Below are positions 34,824-42,185 of a DNA stretch of 64,000 nucleotides, piece after piece (position 1 is the stretch's first letter; every line of letters starts with the position of its first letter). The DNA is from an uncultured Bacteroidaceae bacterium. GTDB lineage: Bacteria > Bacteroidota > Bacteroidia > Bacteroidales > Bacteroidaceae. The position numbers and the translations under genes were made by a program. The notes beneath the pieces were generated by a model. That model searched no databases and was not told the origin of the DNA. It was given only the letters and a program-made list of their open reading frames with translations. The stretch spans positions 1-64,000 of the forward strand of contig CAKQYA010000007.1 in the NCBI GenBank assembly GCA_934293005.1, read 5' to 3'.

Positions 34824-35456
34824 ATGAAGACATTGGTATTTGCCAGCAATAATGTTCATAAGCTGGAAGAGATACGCTCCATACTGGGAGGCGTGTATGA
34901 GATTAAGAGTCTCAAAGACATTGGCTGTGATGTGGATATACCAGAGACGGGAGTCACCTTTGAGGCAAACGCTCTGCAGAAAGCCATGTATGTGAAAGAA
35001 CACTATGGGCTCGACTGTTTTGCCGACGACTCGGGCTTGCAGGTGGAAGCCCTTGGCGGAGAGCCAGGAGTGTATTCCGCTCGTTATGCATCTTTGCACG
35101 GTGTGGATGACAGCGTCAATAAAGACAGCGCCAACATAGACGTGCTTCTCGACTGCCTTAGCATGAAAGAGCCTGATGTGATAGCTGAAGGCCCCATGGC
35201 AGGTGAGAAGGCATGGAAGGCATGCTTTAGCACATGTGTGGCTCTCGTTCTTGGCGGGCAGCAGCATTTCTTCCATGGCAAGGTGGATGGATGCATCATA
35301 AGCGAGAGGCGCGGAGATGGTGGCTTTGGCTATGATCCTGTCTTTGTGCCTGAAGGCTATGACAAGACATTCGCCGAGCTTGGCAATGAGGTTAAGAACG
35401 GCATGAGCCACCGCGCCAAGGCGGTAGAGCAACTTGTGCAGTTTCTGAACCACTAA
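34824..35456 (+). CDS. rdgB: XTP/dITP pyrophosphatase
   Basis: House-cleaning enzyme that hydrolyses XTP, ITP and dITP to the monophosphate, keeping deaminated purines out of DNA. 210 residues, normal length for RdgB/HAM1. SNNVHKLEEI (8-17) is the nucleotide-binding start; ETGVTFEANALQKA (41-54) and CFADDSGLQVEALGG (65-79) contain the catalytic Glu/Asp set, with Asp69 in the usual place; SERRGDGGFGYDPVF and MSHRAKA are the C-terminal signatures. Cytoplasmic homodimer. Monocistronic, with a strong terminator after it. Confidence 0.95.
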   Translation: MKTLVFASNNVHKLEEIRSILGGVYEIKSLKDIGCDVDIPETGVTFEANALQKAMYVKEHYGLDCFADDSGLQVEALGGEPGVYSARYASLHGVDDSVNKDSANIDVLLDCLSMKEPDVIAEGPMAGEKAWKACFSTCVALVLGGQQHFFHGKVDGCIISERRGDGGFGYDPVFVPEGYDKTFAELGNEVKNGMSHRAKAVEQLVQFLNH

Positions 35457-35471
35457 CAAACAGATGATTAG

Positions 35472-35504
35472 GCAGGCACTCATAGCTATGAGTGCCTGCT
35501 TTTT
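35472..35504 (+). terminator. Intrinsic terminator after rdgB
   Basis: GCAGGCACTCATAG (35472-35485) directly followed by CTATGAGTGCCTGC (35486-35499) and TTTTT. Perfect 28-base palindrome plus T-run. Confidence 0.92.
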
Positions 35505-35546
35505 CATAAATTCCCTTATCTTTTTCTTCTTCTCGAATAAAAGTCG

Positions 35547-35554
35547 TACCTTTG
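35547..35554 (+). promoter_or_regulatory. Promoter (-7 box) deciding the start of the cyclase gene
   Basis: TACCTTTG at 35547-35554. The most upstream ATG of the frame (35556) falls before the expected transcription start (~35561), so translation must begin at ATG 35625. Confidence 0.65.
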
Positions 35555-35624
35555 CATGGTAATAAACACTTGGCTTTGTGAGAGAGTGTCAATCAAGCTT
35601 TCACAGTGCTGTTCAAACAAAAGT

Positions 35625-36587
35625 ATGAAAAAGTTTTTTTATATTCCATTGCTGCTGCTTCTGGCTGCATGCAATGAGAAAAAGGCCGAGACGGCAGTGT
35701 ATGAGTCACCAGCCCCAGAGTTTTGTGCTGATTCAGCTTATGCATACACAGAGGCTCAATGTCAGTTCGGCCCTCGTGTGATGAACTCAGAGGCTCACGA
35801 CTCTTGCGGAGAATATATAGCAAGAAAGTTTGAAGAGTTTGGCTGTGTGGTGTATAACCAGTATGCCGACTCTCGCCTGCATGATGGCACACCTGTAAAG
35901 ATGCGCAACATCATAGCGTCATTCAACCCAGATGCCCCAGCGCGCATCATCATCTCAGGCCATTGGGACAGTCGCCCATGGGCCGACAACGATCCTGATG
36001 AGTCAAAGCATGGCACGCCCATTGACGGTGCCAATGATGGTGCCAGCAGTGTAGGCGTGATGCTTGAATTGGCGCGCCAGTTGCAGCTTGATGCCGACTC
36101 TGCCCATCTCAATGTTGGTGTCGAATTCATTTGTTGGGATGCAGAAGACGCAGGAGTGTCGGGCATGGAGAATGAGAGCACATGGTGTCTTGGCAGCCAA
36201 TACTGGTCGGGCAAGCGACATGTGGATGGCTACACAGCGCGTTATGGCATCAACCTTGACATGGTGGGAGGCACAAAGACCGTGTTTGCACGTGAGCAGT
36301 ATTCCCTTTCCTATGCTCCTTCTGTTGTCGACAAGGTGTGGGGAGCAGCCCAGCGCATAGGTTATGACGAGTATTTCCTTTATTCCGACGGTGGCGCCAT
36401 CACAGACGACCATCTTCAGGTAAACCGTGGTGGCATCCCTTGCATAGATGTCATAGGAATGGATCCGCAGAGCGGAAGTTTCCCTGCCACATGGCACACT
36501 GTGCGTGACAATATGAGCAACATCAGCAAAGAGACGCTCAAGGCTGTGGGACAGACAATGCTTGAAGTCATATACACTGAACAATAA
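35625..36587 (+). CDS. Glutaminyl-cyclase-like M28 zinc lipoprotein
   Basis: 320-residue lipoprotein (MKKFFYIPLLLLLAAC, Cys16) with the M28/type II glutaminyl cyclase fold. Candidate zinc ligands: Asp138 in DGANDGASSVG, Glu174 in WDAEDAG and His291 in TWHTVRDN; His113-Trp-Asp in SGHWDSRPWADNDP occupies the place of the first M28 histidine. The set Asp/Glu/His and the acidic WDAEDAG are the layout of glutaminyl cyclase, as in the Porphyromonas gingivalis enzyme, more than of a two-zinc aminopeptidase. It would turn N-terminal Gln of exported proteins to pyroglutamate in the periplasm. Every non-lipoprotein signal peptide in this window leaves an N-terminal Gln, which supports the call. sufE follows 41 bp later. 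Confidence 0.85.
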   Translation: MKKFFYIPLLLLLAACNEKKAETAVYESPAPEFCADSAYAYTEAQCQFGPRVMNSEAHDSCGEYIARKFEEFGCVVYNQYADSRLHDGTPVKMRNIIASFNPDAPARIIISGHWDSRPWADNDPDESKHGTPIDGANDGASSVGVMLELARQLQLDADSAHLNVGVEFICWDAEDAGVSGMENESTWCLGSQYWSGKRHVDGYTARYGINLDMVGGTKTVFAREQYSLSYAPSVVDKVWGAAQRIGYDEYFLYSDGGAITDDHLQVNRGGIPCIDVIGMDPQSGSFPATWHTVRDNMSNISKETLKAVGQTMLEVIYTEQ

Positions 36588-36628
36588 TTCATACATCCGT
36601 AAAAATATAAGACAACAGCGATTGCATC

Positions 36629-37057
36629 ATGACAATAGAAGAGATACAGCAAGAAGTGATAGAAGAGTTTGAAGGCTTCGATGATTGGATGGACAAGTAC
36701 CAGATGCTTATAGACCTTGGCAGCGAGCAAGAGCCTCTGCCTGAGAAATACAAGATAGAAAGCAACCTCATCGATGGATGCCAAAGCCGCGTGTGGCTTC
36801 AGGCCGACCTCACGCCAGAAGGGAAAATACATTTTCAGGCCGAGAGCGATGCTCTTATCGTCAAAGGCATCGTGACGCTGCTCATAAGGGTGCTCGACAA
36901 CCAGACCCCCGATGACATACTGTCGGCCAACCTGCATTTCATAGAAGACATAGGCCTCAAGGAACATCTCTCGCCCACACGAAGCAATGGCCTTCTCGCC
37001 ATGATGAAGCAGATGAAGCTTTATGCCATGGCATTCAAAGCGAAGCAGGGGCTGTGA
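36629..37057 (+). CDS. sufE: SufE-like cysteine desulfurase activator
   Basis: 142-residue SufE family protein. It accepts persulfide sulfur from the desulfurase SufS and hands it to the Fe-S scaffold. The acceptor Cys51 lies in LIDGCQSRVWLQAD; the opening YQMLIDLGSEQEPLPEKYK and the closing EHLSPTRSNGLLAMMKQMK are family hallmarks. The other suf genes are not in the window; a stand-alone sufE is common in Bacteroidetes. Cytoplasmic. Confidence 0.95.
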   Translation: MTIEEIQQEVIEEFEGFDDWMDKYQMLIDLGSEQEPLPEKYKIESNLIDGCQSRVWLQADLTPEGKIHFQAESDALIVKGIVTLLIRVLDNQTPDDILSANLHFIEDIGLKEHLSPTRSNGLLAMMKQMKLYAMAFKAKQGL

Positions 37058-37085
37058 CAATCAGGAGGTCAGATGAGATAGAGTG

Positions 37086-37125
37086 GCGCTTTGATTTCAT
37101 GAAATGATTTTGAGCCACAGCTTAA
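37086..37125. repeat. Short palindrome related to family B ends
   Basis: GTGGCGCTTTGATTTCATGA and AATGATTTTGAGCCAC form an imperfect inverted repeat just after sufE. The right half (ATGATTTTGAGC) matches the element at 39258-39305, and GATTTCATGAAATG recurs at 53718-53733. Confidence 0.5.
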
Positions 37126-37182
37126 GAGCATAATGGCATGCAGAGACATCTCCTCAACTGCAATCATTCACACTCTCATATA

Positions 37183-37380
37183 TTTAACCCAAATCGGTAA
37201 TTAGGCTGAAACGGGTTGTGCATTGTTTATTCTTTTCAACTCTTGTCAGCGTTTCTTTCGGCATTTTGTTTCCGTCATCATTTAGTCATAGCCCGCTATG
37301 CTTTCAATGCATGACGTTTCAGCATGCTCGAAGCAGACATGCATGCAAGAATTGAAATCTAATGACCTATTTGGGTTAAA
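37183..37380. repeat. MITE-like element, family A, 198 bp
   Basis: Ends TTTAACCCAAATCGGTAATT (37183-37202) and, reverse strand from 37380, TTTAACCCAAATAGGTCATT: 18 of 20 identical, continuing AG in both. The inside (TTCTTTTCAACTCTTGTCA, 37230-37248) matches the element at 2950-3257. The last base of the right end is the A of the start codon of the ABC exporter, so the element forms the whole upstream region of that gene. No coding capacity. It explains most of the gene-free stretch 37058-37379. Confidence 0.82.
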
Positions 37381-39218
37381 TGAAACAGTTCTTCAATCAG
37401 ATGGGCAAGTATTTTGCCCGCTACAAAGGCTATATCGCAGCCACATTTGCGATGAACATATTGGCGGCCATGTTCAATGTGTTCTCATTTTCAGTATTGC
37501 TGCCAATCCTGCAGATTCTCTTCAAGGTCAACACAGAGAGATATGAGTTTGTGGAGTGGGGCACAGGCGGCATGGACGACTTTGTGAAAGTGGCCCAGAA
37601 CAATGGCTATTACTATTCGCAGATGCTCGTTGACCATTACGGTCCATCCACCACGCTTCTTCTTCTTGGCTTGATACTTGCCTTTCTCACCCTTCTCAAG
37701 ACAGGCACCTATTTCGGAGGCTCTGCCATGCTGATGCCGCTCCGCACTGGCATAGTGCGCGACATACGTGTGGACATCTACCGCAAGATACTCTCCTTGC
37801 CGTTGTCATTTTTCTCTGAGGAGCGCAAGGGCGACATTCTTGCCCGTGTGAGCACCGATGTGAATGAGATAGATGCGAGCATCACCTCATCGCTCGACAT
37901 GATTATCAAGAATCCGATATTCATACTTGTGTACATAGGCACCATGTTCTGCATGAGCTGGCAGTTGACGCTCTTCACTCTCCTTGTGGTGCCTATCATG
38001 GCAGGCGGCATAGGCCGTGTGGGCAAGAAACTCAAGCAGCGCTCGTTGTATGCGCAGTCAAAATGGAGCGATGGCATCAGTCAGATAGAAGAGACTCTTG
38101 GTGGCCTTCGCATCATCAAGGCGTTCATAGCAGAGCGCAAGATGGAAAACCGTTTTGAAAAGGTCAACAATGAGTTTCGCGACGCTTCGATGCGAGTGGC
38201 CATTCGGCAGTCGGCAGCTCATCCTGTGAGTGAGTTTCTTGGCACATGCATGATTGTCATCGTGCTGTGGTTTGGCGGCTATCTGATATTCTCAGGCCAA
38301 AGCCCCATCAATGCCAGCGGATTCATCTATTACATTGTCATTCTCTACACCACGCTTCAGCCCATCAAAGACCTTTCCAAGGCAGGCTATAGCATCCAGA
38401 AGGGCATGGCTTCGCTTGAACGAATAAATAAGATTCTCAAAGCGGAGAACACCATCAAGGAGACATCATCTCCCAAGACCATTGACTCTCTCCATGACAG
38501 CATTGAGATAAAGAATGTAGGTTTTGAGTATGTGCCTGGCCGTCCTGTGCTTGAAGGCATCAATATCACTATCAAGAAGGGCCAGACCATAGCTCTTGTG
38601 GGCCAGTCGGGTTCAGGCAAGAGCACTCTTGTCGACCTCATCCCACGCTATCACGATGTCACGTCGGGTGCCATCACCATTGATGGAAAGGATGTGCGCG
38701 ATCTCTCCATACGTTCGTTGCGCAGCATCATAGGCAACGTCAATCAAGAGGCCATCCTTTTCAACGACACCATCTTCAACAATATAGCTTTTGGTGTTGA
38801 CGATGCCACTCAAGAACAGGTGGAGGCAGCGGCAAAGATAGCCAACGCTCATGAGTTTATCATGCAGATGGAGCATGGCTACCAGACAAATGTGGGCGAC
38901 CGTGGCGGACGTCTGTCGGGAGGTCAGCGCCAGCGCATATCCATAGCCCGTGCCATTCTGAAGAATCCTCCAATACTCATTCTTGACGAGGCCACATCAG
39001 CTCTCGACACCGAGAGCGAGCGTCTTGTGCAGGATGCTCTTGAAAAGCTGATGAAGTCGCGCACCACCATAGCCATAGCCCATCGTCTTTCCACCATAAA
39101 GAATGCAGATGAGATATACGTCTTGCATGAGGGACGCATCGTGGAGCATGGCACCCACGAAGGTCTTATAGCCATGAACGGCTATTATAAGAAGTTGAAC
39201 GACATGCAGGCCCTGTAG
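37380..39218 (+). CDS. MsbA-like ABC exporter
   Basis: 612-residue half-transporter with fused membrane and ATPase domains. Six spans lie in ~15-320 (YIAATFAMNILAAMFNVFSF; LLLLGLILAFLTLLKTGTYF; IFILVYIGTMFCMSWQLTLF...). NBD: Walker A GQSGSGKSTLVDLIP near 407-420, Q-loop NVNQEAILFNDTI, signature RLSGGQRQRISIARAIL near 511, Walker B ILILDEATSALD, H-loop AIAHRLSTIKNAD. The similarity to MsbA and other lipid-A/lipid flippases suggests export of a lipid-linked or hydrophobic compound, but substrate specificity cannot be read. ATG 37380 abuts the family A repeat; Met8 (MGKYF) is an alternative start. Confidence 0.93.
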   Translation: MKQFFNQMGKYFARYKGYIAATFAMNILAAMFNVFSFSVLLPILQILFKVNTERYEFVEWGTGGMDDFVKVAQNNGYYYSQMLVDHYGPSTTLLLLGLILAFLTLLKTGTYFGGSAMLMPLRTGIVRDIRVDIYRKILSLPLSFFSEERKGDILARVSTDVNEIDASITSSLDMIIKNPIFILVYIGTMFCMSWQLTLFTLLVVPIMAGGIGRVGKKLKQRSLYAQSKWSDGISQIEETLGGLRIIKAFIAERKMENRFEKVNNEFRDASMRVAIRQSAAHPVSEFLGTCMIVIVLWFGGYLIFSGQSPINASGFIYYIVILYTTLQPIKDLSKAGYSIQKGMASLERINKILKAENTIKETSSPKTIDSLHDSIEIKNVGFEYVPGRPVLEGINITIKKGQTIALVGQSGSGKSTLVDLIPRYHDVTSGAITIDGKDVRDLSIRSLRSIIGNVNQEAILFNDTIFNNIAFGVDDATQEQVEAAAKIANAHEFIMQMEHGYQTNVGDRGGRLSGGQRQRISIARAILKNPPILILDEATSALDTESERLVQDALEKLMKSRTTIAIAHRLSTIKNADEIYVLHEGRIVEHGTHEGLIAMNGYYKKLNDMQAL

Positions 39219-39257
39219 AATAAGTTCACTCAATATATATACTGCAATATATAAGAA

Positions 39258-39305
39258 GCGCGCGCTCAAAATCATCTATAGCATAAGATGATTTTGAGCG
39301 CGCGC
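39258..39305. terminator. Perfect 20-bp inverted repeat between convergent genes
   Basis: GCGCGCGCTCAAAATCATCT (39258-39277), 8-base loop, AGATGATTTTGAGCGCGCGC (39286-39305). It lies between the ABC exporter and dprA and can act as terminator for both. The GCTCAAAATCAT core matches family B element ends, so it may be a collapsed copy of that element. Confidence 0.8.
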
Positions 39306-39324
39306 ATCTTTATAGCCTGGTTGT

Positions 39325-40464
39325 TCATAGGCCTTTCCTGACAAGATGGTATCTTGCTCCACCAAGAGGCTTCACAATGCCCTTCATCTCCAGTTCGAAG
39401 AAGAGCATGCTTGCCCGGGCATATGGTATGTTTGTCTCTACCACAATCTGGTTGATATGCTTGGCATCAACATCTTTGAGTGAGTTGATGAGTGTTTTCT
39501 CCTCATCTGTCAGGTCTGGGAAAAGTTCTTGTTGGTATGCCTGCGGCTTTTTCTTGTTCTTCGATGCGCTTGCGTCCTCCCAGCCCATGGCCTCTATAAA
39601 GTCGTTTGCCGATGTGAGCAAAGTGGCGCTGTGGCTCTTTATGAGGTTGTTGCATCCTGCGCTTCTCTCATCATATATGCGCCCTGGGAAGGCAAAGACC
39701 TCACGGTTGTAGTTGAGCGCAAGGTCTGCGGTGATGAGCGAGCCGCCGCGTTCAGAGCTTTCTACCACCACGCAAGCGTCGCACATGCCTGCCACTATGC
39801 GGTTTCGCCTTACGAAGTTGCCCTTTTCAGGTATGGTCTTGCTTGTATATTCTGTAACGAGCCCTCCACCGTTTTTTGCCATTTGTGCAGCCACGCTGCG
39901 ATGTGCTGCAGGGTATATGGTATCGAGTCCGTGTGCCAGCACCCCTACGGTAGGCACGCCCTCATGTATGGATGCCTTGTGCGAGCAGATGTCAATGCCA
40001 TAGGCAAGTCCGCTCACGATGAGAGTGTCTGGGCAGCAGCGTTTCATCTCGCTGATGAAACTGTCGCACAACTCACGTCCATATTCTGTGCATTTTCTTG
40101 TGCCCACCATGCTGACAACATGCTTTGGGTTAAGGTTGGCCGAGCCGCAGTAGTATAGCACCAGAGGAGCGTCGTCACATTCTTTCAGGCGTTGCGGATA
40201 GTCAGCGTCGTTGATGGTCAGCACACGTATGTTGTTATCTTCGGCAAAGTCAGCTTCCGCCTTTGCGGCATCGATGCAGTTGGCCGCATTTCTCATTGAA
40301 TCAATGAAACGCTGGCTCGCATTGGGCACATGCTCTATTATGGCATCTCTCATGTCCATGATGTCAGTAGCCGAACCTATATTGTCCAGCAGCGTTCTGG
40401 CATTGAGCAGTGTCAGCCCTTTTATTTTTGTCAGGGCAATCATGTTTATGGTCTCTTGTGTCAT
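39325..40464 (-). CDS. dprA: DNA-processing protein DprA
   Basis: DprA/Smf, 379 residues from ATG 40464. Loads RecA on incoming single-stranded DNA during natural transformation and protects it. N-terminal SAM-like helices (LTKIKGLTLLNARTLLDNIG), Rossmann core (VVSMVGTRKCTEYGRELCDS; IVSGLAYGIDICSHKASIHE; VGVLAHGLDTIYPAAH; FVRRNRIVAGMCDACVVVES; GGSLITADLALNYNREVFAF PG), and a C-terminal winged-helix domain (LTDEEKTLINSLKD...). The frame opens 30 codons further upstream, but those residues are unlike DprA starts. Preceded on the same strand by a thioesterase gene. With comM this indicates part of a DNA-uptake system; no pilus or ComEC gene is here. Confidence 0.95.
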   Translation of the reverse strand: MTQETINMIALTKIKGLTLLNARTLLDNIGSATDIMDMRDAIIEHVPNASQRFIDSMRNAANCIDAAKAEADFAEDNNIRVLTINDADYPQRLKECDDAPLVLYYCGSANLNPKHVVSMVGTRKCTEYGRELCDSFISEMKRCCPDTLIVSGLAYGIDICSHKASIHEGVPTVGVLAHGLDTIYPAAHRSVAAQMAKNGGGLVTEYTSKTIPEKGNFVRRNRIVAGMCDACVVVESSERGGSLITADLALNYNREVFAFPGRIYDERSAGCNNLIKSHSATLLTSANDFIEAMGWEDASASKNKKKPQAYQQELFPDLTDEEKTLINSLKDVDAKHINQIVVETNIPYARASMLFFELEMKGIVKPLGGARYHLVRKGL

Positions 40465-40566
40465 CGTCAGTAGGCAGTAAGCTGATTGTAAGCAAGTGCT
40501 GTTGCGGGTTATGATAGCATCCTGTTTATAGCAGTCTGTTTTGGCAGCCTGCATTTTGCCTTGCTT

Positions 40567-40971
40567 TTATTGCAAAAAATCCTTTAGCAACTCGTTCATC
40601 TGTTCGCTTTCCGACAGTTTGCCGTTCACGAGACACACCGAGTCTACTTGAGCGCGGATAGACAGTTTCATGTCTGGCAGGCGGAAGATGTCCTGTATGA
40701 ACACGTATCTCAGTCCGTCCTTTTTCAGTTTGAGCTTGCTCACATATTCATCACCGCTTTTCAGGGGTGTCTTGAATTGCATTGACAGACGAGCCACCAC
40801 AGCATCCGTGCCTTCGTCATGCAGCTTGGCAAAACTGATGTTGTTGGCCAAGAGAAACTCATGTCGGCAGTGCTCAAGATAGTGTTGGTAGTTGGCATTG
40901 TTCACTATGCCTTGCAGGTCGCACTCATAGTCGCGCACCTTGTCTTTCAGTTCGAAAATGTAATCTGACAT
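40567..40971 (-). CDS. YbgC-like acyl-CoA thioesterase (hotdog fold)
   Basis: 134-residue 4HBT/YbgC-like thioesterase. The catalytic stretch RDYECDLQGIVNNANYQHYL corresponds to RYxDTDxxGxVYHANYLxYxE in the family; the nucleophilic Asp position is held by Asp18 in ECDLQG. The rest (QFKTPLKSGDEYVSKLKLKK; YVFIQDIFRLPDMKLSIRAQ) fits the hotdog sheet. Hydrolyses an acyl-CoA thioester in the cytoplasm; in Bacteroidetes it often lies with dprA, as here (102 bp upstream of dprA). Confidence 0.88.
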   Translation of the reverse strand: MSDYIFELKDKVRDYECDLQGIVNNANYQHYLEHCRHEFLLANNISFAKLHDEGTDAVVARLSMQFKTPLKSGDEYVSKLKLKKDGLRYVFIQDIFRLPDMKLSIRAQVDSVCLVNGKLSESEQMNELLKDFLQ

Positions 40972-41133
40972 TGTTGATATGATATGTATGTTATTTGTCT
41001 ATGTGCATAGTAGCACGAGTTGGTTATGCTTGGATGCGCATCTCATTATGCAGATGCCGCATTGAACCATCATGCAAAGATACGCATTTATTTTATAAAG
41101 TGAGGACAATAGTCCCTTCAACTGCCGGATAAT

Positions 41134-41985
41134 CTATCCTTTTCTTTTCATCACAGCCACATAAGCCAGCAGGATGACATTCATCAGCAGGGCATAGATG
41201 ATGGCTGGTATGGCTATCACATCGTTGTTGAAGACCAGAGGGCTGCTTGCCACGGCTATGCTCTGTGCCGCATTCTGCATGCCCACCTCTATGACTATAG
41301 TGCGCTGCTCCTTGCTGTTGAGCCTCATGATGCGCGAGAGCAGCATGCCGCCGCCCATGGCAAGCAGTATGAGGCAGGCTATGCATCCCCCGAGATGTTC
41401 AAACTCGTTCGTTATGGTGTCATGATGCTGCATGAAAAACACAGATGCGAGAAATATGAGCGCAGGGAAGGCTATCTTTGCCAACACCTTCTCAATCTTC
41501 ACGGCAGCCTTCTTGCATGTCTTTCTCACGGTCACGCCAAAGGCAATGGGCACGAGCATCAGCACCAGGTTTTGTCCTATCAGGTTGCCTACAGGCAGGT
41601 GTATGGGTGTGCCAGCATCGCCCATCCACATGGCTGTGGCCTGCATGATGACAGGAATGGTGAAGAGAGTGATGATGCTGCTGAGAGCTGTGAGCGACAC
41701 CGACAGGGCTATGTCGCCTTTTGCCAGCATGGAGAACACGTTCGACGAACTGCCTCCAGGAGAGCATGCAATAAGCATCACTCCCACGAAGAAGAGGCCA
41801 TCGAGCTTGAAGACGCATGCGCAGGCGAATGCAATGAGGGGAAGCAGCACAATCTGTCCTATCAATCCTGTCAGCACAGGGCGCGGACGCTGCACGAAGA
41901 GTTTGAAGTCGCTGATGTTGAGAGTCAGTCCCAGCTCAAACATCAGCAGTGTGAGTATGGGCAATACTATCCAGATGGTGTTCAT
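41134..41985 (-). CDS. Bile acid:sodium symporter family (BASS) transporter
   Basis: 283-residue inner-membrane protein of the SBF/BASS family, about nine to ten spans. Family motifs are present: MFELGLTLNISDFKLFVQRP at the N terminus, LIACSPGGSSSNVFSMLAKG (sodium-site region), and EVGMQNAAQSIAVASSPLV in the second repeat. Members import bile acids, pantoate or other organic anions with sodium; which one is used here is unknown. Probably monocistronic, 162 bp upstream of the thioesterase gene on the same strand. Confidence 0.93.
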   Translation of the reverse strand: MNTIWIVLPILTLLMFELGLTLNISDFKLFVQRPRPVLTGLIGQIVLLPLIAFACACVFKLDGLFFVGVMLIACSPGGSSSNVFSMLAKGDIALSVSLTALSSIITLFTIPVIMQATAMWMGDAGTPIHLPVGNLIGQNLVLMLVPIAFGVTVRKTCKKAAVKIEKVLAKIAFPALIFLASVFFMQHHDTITNEFEHLGGCIACLILLAMGGGMLLSRIMRLNSKEQRTIVIEVGMQNAAQSIAVASSPLVFNNDVIAIPAIIYALLMNVILLAYVAVMKRKG

Positions 41986-42115
41986 GATGATATATGAGAT
42001 ATAAATGTTGATGATCCTGTTAATGATGCAACTCGAAATGGATGAGCTTCACATAATAGTGCTAAGCCAAACATGATGTTTCTGTGAGAGGCAGCCATGT
42101 GGCTTATGACATGAT

Positions 42116-42149
42116 AAAGGTGGGCAACCTGTTGCGATTGCCCACCTTT
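42116..42149. terminator. Hairpin terminator after giant surface protein 1
   Basis: AAAGGTGGGCAA (42116-42127), 10-base loop, TTGCCCACCTTT (42138-42149). Perfect 12-bp stem. It resembles the hairpin at 45798-45828, which lies in the same place after the paralogue. Confidence 0.8.
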
Positions 42150-42185
42150 GAGTATGTTGTCGTTTAGTGAAATACGTCTATGGAA

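Noticed and set aside
35556..35624. N-terminal extension of the glutaminyl-cyclase gene (start at 35556)
   Set aside because: That ATG lies within the promoter, ahead of the expected transcription start; the true signal peptide with lipobox begins at 35625.
37183..37380. Insertion sequence
   Set aside because: No transposase frame in or near any copy of the repeat families; called MITE-like only.
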